This document shows positions 11,675 to 20,739 of a stretch of DNA of 64,000 nucleotides, piece by piece. The translations under genes and the position numbers were made by a program. The stretch comes from Euborellia annulipes (lineage: Eukaryota; Arthropoda; Insecta; Dermaptera; Anisolabididae). How positions within the stretch are numbered: position 1 is the first letter of the stretch; every line of letters starts with the position of its first letter. Where the stretch lies: the NCBI GenBank assembly GCA_023213315.1, contig JAKCPI010002874.1, positions 44,192-108,191 on the forward strand, in the 5' to 3' direction. Under the pieces are notes generated by a model. That model saw only the letters and a program-made list of their open reading frames with translations. It had not been told where the DNA came from and did not search any database.

Positions 11675-12320
11675 TGTGTAATCAACTTCTCTCCCCGCCA
11701 GACTCAGTGCAAAGTTAGATCCCGAGGAAGCAGAACTACTAGGTGAGAAAACGCAAACTAAGGAAACTGTGGGTTCATGCTTTGATATAAAATTGGAAAA
11801 CGGGTGTTTTATCTCCTACAAGATCAACAATTCGCTCTATATCAAAATATTTTTCATCCACGTTCTATGGAATCCGCTAGGCAACTAAGTTAGTTGACTA
11901 ATGGGAAAGACCAAGTTGGGCATAGTGCATTTTTAGTTGATTGAGTTGATTCAACCTAGCGGATTCCATAGAACATGGATGAAAAATATTTTGATATAGA
12001 GAGAATTTGTCGATCTTGTAGGAGATAAAACACCAGTTTTTCGATTTTGTATCAAAGGATGATTCATCCTTTGATACAAAATCGGAAAACGGGTGTTTTA
12101 TCTCCACAGTTTCCTTCGTTTGCGTTTTCTCTTTTTCTTGCAAGAGAGCAAGCACAAGAAGTAGGCCTGCTTCCTCGGGTTCTAACATTGCACTGAGTAC
12201 TGACTGACATCTCATGTGAACACGAGTCTTCAGACGGCAGTCAATTTCCAGACATCTAGTTGAGTAAACTAGTGGAATCAATTATTTGCCTCGGATCTGC
12301 CCCGTGTGAAACCGGCCTAA

Positions 12321-14440
12321 AGCTTAAAGAGAGAGCAACTTTTATTTTAAGGGTAGCCAAAATCATTTGGATAAATTTTTATTTTCGGATGGAAAGCGAA
12401 TCTTTGATTCCTAGAATTAACGGGTGAACAAAGCGTTGAATATAGATCCTTTTATTTAGGGAAGTGTGATAAAAAATTGATAAAGGATGTAGTAATTTTT
12501 ATTTTTAAACACATATGCATTTCATGAAAAGTTAAACCACCTCCAAAAACTTGGTCCCTTTTCACTTGCACATTCTCCATTTTCAGAAATTTTTGACAGT
12601 GAACTTAACAAACGATGGCTTTGTATTCTTATAAGCTTTTAAGTTATATATAATATTTATGTTAGAAAGGAACGAGATTAGTTGGCTATTTTCTGTTTTA
12701 TTTTTAACCCTTGAATGAAAATATAAATACTACGACCTTGGAGAAAGAGATATTGCCAGGGAGATCACTATGATTATGTTCTTCATCTAAAAAATATTTA
12801 AACATTTATACATTAATTTATTACGTTTTTTATATAAATAATTATCGTGTTTATTATGATTCAGATCAGATTTAATAAAAATGGAAATTTTCAAAATTTC
12901 TGCTTTTTTTGTTCATATTGAAACACGGTAGAATAAACAAGACAGATATGCACAAAAACTAAATGGGAGGAGGGCGGGGATCTAATATATGGGCAAACTT
13001 GATGGGGGGGGGGGGTTGAGAATGACCCTGTAAACGAACATTGTTTACATTAACAAGTATCAGAATGGGAGGGCAAACTTTTATTTTCCTCCAATACGAA
13101 TAAAAAGTAAGACAGAAAAACAGATTTTTCAAGATCACTTTTTATTTTATTATCTTGTTCTCGGTAAAAAAAAGACTATTTCCGATGAAATTGGAAAATC
13201 GAAATTTTGCATCCAGCTTATCTTATGATAAAATAAAGGCAAATAAAAATTGATTTGATATTATCATTAAAATAAAAATGAAATGTCCGCCGACCCCGCA
13301 CCGCGGGAATAATCAGGCGAGGTCAGAAGAAAATTAAAATAAAAATGAATTTTATTATTAAAGCGATTGATTTTAATATTTATAATATTTCAAACTAAAG
13401 AAATGCTGACTCTGGCTGACATTATTTTTGAGAATAAAAAGATCCGAAAGTGTTAGGCACAATTATTGATAACACTCACATATTGTAACACGATCTATTG
13501 ACTGGGTCCTTACAGTCCCAGAGCGACGTTTGAAAGTTTATTTCAAATATAACCCTATCTTAATCTAAAAAAACTTTTCAATTTGTTCAAGCCACTGTTT
13601 TAATAAGAAAAAAATTAAGGGGGAAATAGATATTTAATGATGCCGATATGAGAGAAAAAGAAAGGGGAAGATAGAATTGGCAAAATTTTCATCCTAGTTG
13701 ACTTTTTCGGATTATAAAAGTTAATGCAATTAGGAATTTTAATAATGTTACTTAGAGCATCAAAATCTCAAAATATTGTTGGGATTTTTGGACTTGTCGC
13801 ACACACACGAGTGTAAATGTCCTTTGATGATGAATGACAAACCTTGAAAATTAATATATGACTCTTGTCTTGGCATATGATTCTTAGCACAATGAGAGAA
13901 CATTTATTTTACGTTATCAGAAGAGTTATTTTTATTGGTGCTATTGCATGCATGTCTGTCCTTAAAATAGTCAAGGAAGGCGGTGTGATATATTGAAAGA
14001 AGAAAATAAAGTTTTTTAGGAGATCTAGTAGAAAAAATACAAGACTAACAAATTGAAAAAAAAACCCTTATCAACAATCCTCGCCGAAGAAGGCTTTCCG
14101 AATGGGTTTTATTATGTCAACATTTAAGTGTTGGTTAAAAAATCCTCTCAATTTAATGAGCTTAAGATACTGAAGATGTCACTTATTTAAAATAACTACC
14201 TCCCCATTTTTGATCAGATTTTGAAATTATATTGTGAGGAATAGGAATCAATTCCTAATCGGTGCGATTCAAGATTTTCATTCATTACATAGAGTAGAGA
14301 TTTTACTAATTATTTTTCAGCTGCCCCGATCTGTCTAGTCAAAATAGATTCGATCCAACGGAAAAATGATTTTGCGAGAAAATTTGGGAGCTCAGCGGTT
14401 ATTTGAGTGGCATACTAATAATATATTATCCCGAACAATC
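12321..14440. other. AT-rich DNA without recognisable genes
   Basis: No exon or complete element was identified. A G run occurs near 13005 and a small GC-rich patch near 13290-13320 resembles one at about 45645. Confidence 0.5.
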
Positions 14441-14449
14441 AGAATTTTT

Positions 14450-14545
14450 TCGTATCACCGGCCGTGATTAAAGAATCCCAAGACCTCGTAATGATCAAGT
14501 CTTAAGACCCAGGTTCGATTCCCGATCCGTTCCAAAAAAATTTCT
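14450..14545 (+). repeat. tRNA-like fragment with canonical B box
   Basis: The segment caggttcgattcccg fits a Pol III B box. Upstream there is no convincing A box or cloverleaf, so this is a SINE relic and not a tRNA gene. Confidence 0.4.
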
Positions 14546-14879
14546 GATTAAATGAGCCAATTGCGAGGTCAATTCATTCTTTCAGGGCATAGAGATAAAA
14601 GAAGAATAGAAACCAAGGATATAACGATATATTGTAATGATCTAATACTATTAATACCTAAATACCATCCATTCTATGAATGTAAGGCTGATTTACACGT
14701 GCTTTAAACTTGCCTAAACATGCTACTTGGAATGAAAGGTACAATCAATTCGTCAATTAAACAAAGATGTCAAAAAAGAGAAAATTAAATTTTTTTAAAC
14801 TAAAAGGATTTAATCTAATAAAAAAAAAGAAAACTTTGATTGATAATAGAAGTAAATAAATACAAGAAATTGTTGCATG

Positions 14880-15200
14880 TGCTAGCGAGAGTGGGTGGAT
14901 AGTGGGGTTGTTTATCAAGTACCTATCGCGTGGCGTCCGGTGCTGGCATGTCGGTGCGTGCCTGTATCGTGTCTCGGGCGCCGACGAGTCTGCCCTCTGG
15001 CGTCGGCGACCTCCGCACGTCGTCTGTGCTTTTCGTTGTTACGCTCGCACTCTACGCTCGACGCTCTGCCGTGTCGATAAACACGATCCCCTACCACAGC
15101 GCAAGCTCATGACGTCACTCGACACCCCAACCCCCAGGTGGCTTACCCTCCCTTCTGCTCTCTTGCCCTGGCTTCGATTCCCCTCATTTTCCGCCTAATT
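14880..15200. other. Isolated CpG- and GC-rich block
   Basis: About 320 bases are strongly enriched in G+C and CpG against an AT-rich background. Frames are open on both strands for 60-98 codons, which in GC-rich DNA is weak evidence. It contains the palindrome tgacgtca at about 15110, a consensus cAMP-response/ATF site. Candidates are an unrecognised promoter or first exon, a recent insertion of foreign DNA, or part of a satellite or rDNA spacer. I could not decide. Confidence 0.4.
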
Positions 15201-15447
15201 ACCTATTTGAACCCTAGTAGATTGGATTAACTAATTTTTTATAAATATTTAATTGAAATGAATATTGATTCGATTTACTCTACACCCTCTTTGATCAAAC
15301 TGATTAATACCCTATTACTATAAATAGTAATTATTCCTAGAATGCTAATGAATCAATTTCAGTTAAAAAACTTGATTTAAATTTTTTTTTTCATTCGACC
15401 TCACGAATCCTGGCATCTTAAAAATTTTTGAGAATAATATTTGTATC

Positions 15448-15481
<34 letters not shown>

Positions 15482-15767
15482 CAAAATATTTTATTTTTTA
15501 TTTTGATTTTTTTTTAAAGATTTTTATAGACTTTTCGAAAAAATACTGAATGCCTATAGTTAAGAGAGTGTGTCTCATGTTTTTGGAGAAAATAGTTAGC
15601 TAGAGAGAAATTAATGTACCATATATTGCAATAGTATTGAGATTAAAGCCCGGTAGTTAGGCAGCCAAAATAGCAACCGCAGACTAAAGCTTTCTTATCT
15701 GTGTTAGAAATACCTTTTTCAAAGCAGACAAGAAAGCTTTATCTAAGAAAACTGTGTTATTTATTGG

Positions 15768-15935
15768 CAAAGCCAAACATCCCATAGTCCCCGGGAATCG
15801 AGCCCAGGGTCTCCAGCCTTTCCGGGACATAGGCGTGTGCTGCCCATTGCACCAGGCCACCGAACCCTCGACCGGAAAGGCTGGAGATTCTGGGTTCTAT
15901 TCCCGGGGGCCATGGGATGTTTGACCTCGCCAATA
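15768..15935. repeat. Inverted pair of tRNA-derived SINE heads (family S2)
   Basis: On the minus strand 15870-15768 carries tggcctggtgcaatgggca (A-box-like) and gggctcgattccc (B box). From 15871 a second, truncated copy follows on the plus strand with gggttctattcccggg. A related copy is at 51220-51320 (minus). Confidence 0.6.
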
Positions 15936-15941
15936 AATAAC

Positions 15942-16269
15942 TAGGGTCCGACCGAAACAAGATTTTCAGCCGAAAACCGAAACCGAATATTCAGCCTCAA
16001 CCTTAGTTTCGGCCAAAACGTAACCGAAACCGAAACTTGTATTTCCTATAAAAAATTTATATCATTTTACCTTTTTTTTTTGAATTTTTTTCCCTCTCCC
16101 GTGAAAATCATTTTACCTTTTTCTTGCATGCGAGTCTCATCCCATCTTTTCAAACTCAGGTTTCGGCCGGCCGAAAGTTTCGGCTACTTTTTGGCCGAAA
16201 CCGAAACTACGGCCGAAACCATGATTTTTGGCCGAAACTGACCGAAACCGAATATTCGGTCGGTTCCTA
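15942..16269. mobile_element. hAT MITE, second copy of the 4660-4983 family
   Basis: The same tagggtccgaccgaa ends enclose a related interior. The 8-bp TSD taaataac is perfect at 15934-15941 and 16270-16277. Confidence 0.88.
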
Positions 16270-16483
16270 TAAATAACACTCACAGCTTTGTTAAATATAA
16301 TTATATCTCAATGACTTTGTTAAGTCCGAAAAGAATCGAGATGTTTTGAATACTAATATCTAATTCAAATATATAAATCTCGAAAATATTTAACTAAGAA
16401 AGCTTTAGTTTGCGTGTGCCATTTGGGCTTCCTAACTACCAAAATTTATTCTCAATACCATTGCAATAGATGGTACAGTAGAG

Positions 16484-16852
16484 CCCTGCAATAAACGGGT
16501 ACGGGCGGACGGGGATGCAAATTAATTCGGGCGGGTAAGGGAGCGTACAAGTATTACGTAACGCAATTTTTGAAGATTTTTGACCCACCCCCCCCCCCCT
16601 AGACGTTACGTAACGCTCAAGTGACCATTTTTATCTAAAAGTTACAATTATGTTGCGCAAAGTATCGGAAAATCGCTAAAATACCAGTTACGTAACGCGT
16701 TGTTCACCCCCCCCCCTCCCCCCTGTAACGCATGGTAACGTTTTACGAGACCCCCCTCCCCCAACGATCGCAATACTTCCTCCCTCTATATATTTCATAT
16801 ATAGGGTAAGAGATAGTAAAATACAGGCACGGGCGGGTGCGGGCCGGGCTCT
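16484..16852. mobile_element. Decayed hAT element of the tagagccctgca family
   Basis: It opens with tagagccctgcaataaacgg and closes with gggctcta, related to the complete element 45914-46254. A Harbinger-like MITE (from 16539, TAA before it) and an R1 scrap interrupt it. No TSD was found. Confidence 0.5.
16539..16762. mobile_element. PIF/Harbinger-like MITE, right end decayed
   Basis: It shares gggagcgtacaagtattacg and the interior with 8342-8614. The right terminus is lost after about 16762. Confidence 0.65.
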
Positions 16853-17339
16853 AAACGCCTCTCAGCGGGTCACTTATTTACTGTAAATAATAACTTGGAA
16901 CCATGAAGCCGTGCATTAACTTTGTCCCTCTGTACGTAATAAAAGCGACATTAAGTAAAAGGTAAATCAATTTGATAGAAGTAAAAATAATTAGTGTAAT
17001 ATTGCCTTCAAATCTTGTTCTTTGAGCAAGAACTTTCGCTTTTTTTTCTCCCCTTTCAATATTTTTTTGTTTATTTTTTAGAAATCGACGAATCGCCTTC
17101 GAGAATTAACATCATAAATCCATGTAGAGCATCCGCCATCAGACATCGCCAATTCGTCAACCAGGCAGCCACTACAGCGGAGATTACTAGAGGGTAGCAG
17201 CTACATTGAGAGTCATTGATGTGGGCGCAGAGTAAGCAATTTAGGATTTTCAAAATTTTATTTGTATTTTCTTATTTCGGCCTAAATATAGGTGCATGTT
17301 ATTGATTACATGTAATTCTCCCATTTCAGAGTCCCTTTT

Positions 17340-17640
17340 AGCAGTAGCGTATCCAGTTCGGGGCGAAGAGGGGCGCTTGCTCCCCCCCCGCCCCAGGCGG
17401 ATCAAGCATTTGGCGCCCCTGATACCGACATAGGCACCCCTAGTGCATCTTGCTTTTTACCTAAATATCCGGCTTTTTTCCCAAAACCTCCGGTTTTTTT
17501 TTTTTTTTTGAAATTTCATAATAAATTCATTTTATATCACAAATCCGGAGAAAAATTACAAAAAAAAATTCTCCAACGAGATTCGAATACTAAAAAAAAA
17601 AAAAAAAAAAGGTCGAACGAACGAATAACGGCGCCCCACT
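17340..17640. repeat. hAT-like end and low-complexity DNA
   Basis: A left end cagtagcgtatccag near 17343 and C-rich subterminal DNA suggest another hAT MITE, but no matching right end or TSD was found. Confidence 0.35.
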
Positions 17641-17830
17641 TGCCCTCAAAGGCTAGTGTGTCGCTGTGTGTGACGTGTGAACAAAATATCTCAAGAACAA
17701 AAAGAGCTAGGTGTTTGAAATTTTATATTTAAGTTAGGTACCCCCCTGAGACGTGACACGAAGTTTTTGAACAAAATCAGCCAAAGAGTACTAGTACTTT
17801 TTCAGTTTTCGATTTTCCCAGAGTATAGAA
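17640..17830 (+). repeat. Dispersed repeat R1 fragment
   Basis: It matches the central part of the R1 copy at 55925-56340, from the gtgaacaaaatatctcaag motif through gagacgtgacacgaag. Confidence 0.6.
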
Positions 17831-17849
17831 AATTAAACAATTAATTAAA

Positions 17850-18560
17850 TTAAATATCTTTTGGCCAAATTTGAGTACCTATTTGTAAGTATATAGAGTA
17901 TTTATAGGCATATAGAGTCGAAAGAGAGAGGGGGGGGGGGTAGTTCTATGTTGTGACATATTTGTAGGGGGTTTGTTTGTTTGTATATGACTAACTGTGA
18001 CAGGGGGGGACGCGAGAATATCGTCTAAGAAGACGTGACGCAATATGTGGACGACCCCTTATAATGTTTAGTGGCATGTGTCTCTTCAAAATAGATCCTG
18101 GCGTTTAAAGTAGTTTCAGAGTTCAATTTATCTCTTAAGTAATAAATTTCTCAGTCAAATTTTTCTAGCTTGAAATAAATGAATTAACAATTAAAAAAAT
18201 GAACCACATATTTCGAGGAGAGCATTGAATAACATTATTTTAATCGAATTAAATTACATTGGCCTGATTGATTTCAACGTTTATTTTGTCCTGTCTGATC
18301 ATACTTATTGGAAATAATAGATACATTAATAGTAAGTGTTAGAAATGCGATCAAGAAAAGAAGTAAGCTGATGCGATACTTGCTATGGACCCAGGAAAAA
18401 AAAGCTGGTGGAGAGAAAAGAAGAAAAATGCCAATCTTAGCTTAAAAGACTCGGATTCAATAAAAGATATAAATGCAAGTAATTAAAAATATTTTATTAA
18501 TTAATTTTAACAATTAAGCTTTTTTAAATTAGAATAAAGTTAACAAATGGTAAATGTAAT
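17850..18560. other. Region downstream of ATE1, nothing else identified
   Basis: Low-complexity and AT-rich; only a G run near 17930 stands out. Confidence 0.4.
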
Positions 18561-18563
18561 TCT

Positions 18564-18569
18564 TTTATT
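18564..18569 (-). terminator. Poly(A) signal of ATE1
   Basis: AATAAA on the minus strand, about 45 bases beyond the ATE1 stop codon. Confidence 0.6.
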
Positions 18570-18614
18570 TGATTTCTTAATAAATAAATACATAAAGATT
18601 TTGTAAATAAAAAT

Positions 18615-20042
18615 TTAAAGAAGAAGAATAGTATTATCAAGCACTAACTTTCCCACAAATCTTGCCCATTGTAAAATTTGTACCATTAAAGCATCGCCAT
18701 ATATCTTTAGATATTCAGATAATGAATATAGTTTACGGTTTTTTAATATCTTAATCTGTTCAGCTGATACTTCAGCATTTTCATCCAAAGTACATTCCTC
18801 ACTGAGTTTAGAGAATTTATTTTTATCAATTTTTGGGAGGGACGTTTCAATTGGTGCCCACGTGTTAGTCACCGGACAAAGGAGATACGACGGTTTGAAA
18901 GCTCCTTTATACCGCATTTTAGGACACGAATGAATATAATAGCCCATATAATAGTATTCAATATTCGGATGGTTTTGGTGAAGTTGTTGCACCAGTTGAA
19001 TCTCTAATTGTGAAGACACCCTGCCCAAATTAAGGAAACTAAAATCCGGATCATAATAAAAATAAACTGACGAAACACAATAAGGTAGAATATCAAGAAC
19101 CCCAACAGCAATCAATTTCCCGTCTAGAATATACTGCATGTGAAAAGCTCCTTGCTCATTAATTTGAGTTGGATTTGATTTCATTCGAGTTCCTTCTAAA
19201 GGATTCTTCACTAAAAATTTCAAATAGCGATCATATTTGATTTTATCGATAGGATCCTCATGTATAATACTTTGATACTTTTTATAAACATTAAATGATT
19301 CTTTAAGATTTGATAAAAATTCATTCGACTCCGTATTGCATCGAACAAGTTTAATTGTTAATTTATGAACGCCATCCTCAATATCTTTGAATTTCAGAAT
19401 TTTACTTTCATAATTAATAATATCTCTTTGTATATCATCAGGTGATGAGAATTCGAATTGTAAAGGTGATCTTGGTGGCATATGAAAATTTTCTTTTGTT
19501 GTTTGTTCTTCATTTTGAGTTTTATCCGGTTTTGAAGATGTACTTGAAGTTGTCATTGTAATGTTGCTCTCTTGTGTTTTTGTTGTCTCTTGTTTTTGTA
19601 ATTTACGCTCTAATCTCATTTGTTTAGCTTTTCGACAAGGTGGTTTATTTGGGTCAGCTCCGATCCCTGGTTTAATCATTTTTTTCTCAGATTTCTTTTC
19701 TGGATTACTACTAATCTCATCATCAATCAAATTCGATTTCCCATTTAAAATAAAATTTCTAAATTTTTTTAGAGATTTCTTTTGTGATTTTGAAGGTTGA
19801 AATCGTAAAGCCTCACATCGTATCGTGTACAAAGGGCAGCAAATATCTTCCATTTTCGGTTTGTAAAGATAACTTCCACTTCTTCGCCACCCTCTGTCAA
19901 TTAAATTCTGATATTCCTCAGGATGGAGGCTATGACCCCACATGCCATAAGTACAACTTGTATCTATCCCTTTGCAATATCCGCATCTTTTAGATACATC
20001 TTCACCATAATAGTCAAGAATTGTGTATTTGAAGATATTCAT
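18615..20042 (-). CDS. ATE1: Arginyl-tRNA--protein transferase 1, single exon
   Basis: Transfers arginine from Arg-tRNA to acidic N-termini, marking proteins for the Arg/N-degron pathway. The 475-residue frame is complete and close in length to yeast and human ATE1 (about 500). The N-terminal domain (about residues 15-90) keeps the four cysteines C20, C23, C68 and C69 that bind an Fe-S cluster in the yeast enzyme, plus the motif CGYC and the block from MWGH to DRGWRRSG. The C-terminal catalytic domain (about 255-405) shows FHMQY, VLDILP, SSVYFYYDP, YYMGYYIHSCPKM and the closing LLCP. The ATG at 20042 gives the family N-terminus directly. No intron interrupts it, unlike most animal ATE1 genes. 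Upstream, NDUFV1 diverges from a shared 697-bp gap. Identification is very secure. Confidence 0.96.
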   Translation of the reverse strand: MNIFKYTILDYYGEDVSKRCGYCKGIDTSCTYGMWGHSLHPEEYQNLIDRGWRRSGSYLYKPKMEDICCPLYTIRCEALRFQPSKSQKKSLKKFRNFILNGKSNLIDDEISSNPEKKSEKKMIKPGIGADPNKPPCRKAKQMRLERKLQKQETTKTQESNITMTTSSTSSKPDKTQNEEQTTKENFHMPPRSPLQFEFSSPDDIQRDIINYESKILKFKDIEDGVHKLTIKLVRCNTESNEFLSNLKESFNVYKKYQSIIHEDPIDKIKYDRYLKFLVKNPLEGTRMKSNPTQINEQGAFHMQYILDGKLIAVGVLDILPYCVSSVYFYYDPDFSFLNLGRVSSQLEIQLVQQLHQNHPNIEYYYMGYYIHSCPKMRYKGAFKPSYLLCPVTNTWAPIETSLPKIDKNKFSKLSEECTLDENAEVSAEQIKILKNRKLYSLSEYLKIYGDALMVQILQWARFVGKLVLDNTILLL

Positions 20043-20739
20043 TCCTAAAATAGGTTAGGAAAAAATTTTAATAAATCAATATTAATAAACTTATTATCTA
20101 AATTATAATAACAATACCTACTTTTAATAAAGAGATAGAACAAAATATCCTTTTTATAATTATGTATTCATTTTTGTTATTTAAGTAAAAATTTTATCTG
20201 TCAAAATAATTGAACTGTCAAATCAAGCAGAAAAAAATGTATTTTAAATTAATAAATGAATCGCCAAATTTATAATATATATCAAAATTATAATAATTTA
20301 AAAATTGTTTAATTAAGAAAAGAAAAATATAAAAGTCTAGTTGTGCTATTGTTTTTTTGTTTTTTTTTTCCACTTGTAAAATTTTTATTTAGTATGAAGC
20401 TAGAAACAAGTTGGTGCTGAAACGTAATGATAGAATCGATAATTGATAAGGCGCGAGAATTTAAGAAACAAGTTGCAGACATGTGATTTTGTGCACCTGT
20501 CATCTCTAATCAGTACAAGAAACAACTTATGTATAAATAGTCAATTGAAGGTAAAATGGTTAAAGATAAGCGCAAACTGAACGGTAGCAGCCATCGGTTG
20601 TAGAGGTCACTTTAGTGTGTGCAGTTTAATTCGATTACCCAAAGTATAGACCGCCACTGCTCTGGTTTGCGCTTAGTTTAACAATAAACAACCAACAATT
20701 GATTCAAAGTTTATTTACAAATAATAATATTTGTAAATA
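20043..20739. promoter_or_regulatory. Shared upstream region of ATE1 and NDUFV1
   Basis: The two genes diverge from this 697-bp interval, so it must hold both promoters. No TATA box at a convincing distance could be chosen in such AT-rich DNA. A MITE-like inverted repeat sits at 20559-20682, close to the NDUFV1 start. Confidence 0.5.
20559..20682. mobile_element. MITE-like inverted repeat in the NDUFV1 promoter
   Basis: The ends gttaaagataagcgcaaac and gtttgcgcttagtttaac are inverse copies with a small gap; similarity fades after about 30 bases. TTA at both ends could be a Harbinger-type TSD. Confidence 0.5.

Larger units (their letters stand above)
10806..12317. mobile_element. PIF/Harbinger-like foldback element, interrupted
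   Basis: The ends are ggctggtttcacacggggcg and the inverse gccccgtgtgaaaccggcc, with TAA flanking both (10803-10805, 12318-12320). The arms stay complementary far inward; for instance agcggattccatagaac recurs in both orientations near the centre. A hAT element (10928-11674) was inserted into the left arm. Without it the element is about 757 bp, largely one long hairpin. No intact transposase. Confidence 0.8.
15616..16476. mobile_element. Foldback element with nested insertions
   Basis: Arms of about 85 bp (15616-15700 and 16396-16476) share taccatatattgcaatag, gtagttagg and actaaagctttctta in inverse orientation. The interior holds an inverted pair of tRNA-like heads and a hAT MITE (15942-16269). 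Confidence 0.7.

Noticed and set aside
11898..12281. A 127-codon minus-strand frame
   Set aside because: It lies in the arm of the Harbinger foldback element and mirrors arm sequence; no recognisable transposase motif.
18615..20042. ATE1 as a dead retrocopy
   Set aside because: The frame is intact over 475 codons with all key cysteines and catalytic-domain blocks, so it looks functional; only intron loss is unusual.
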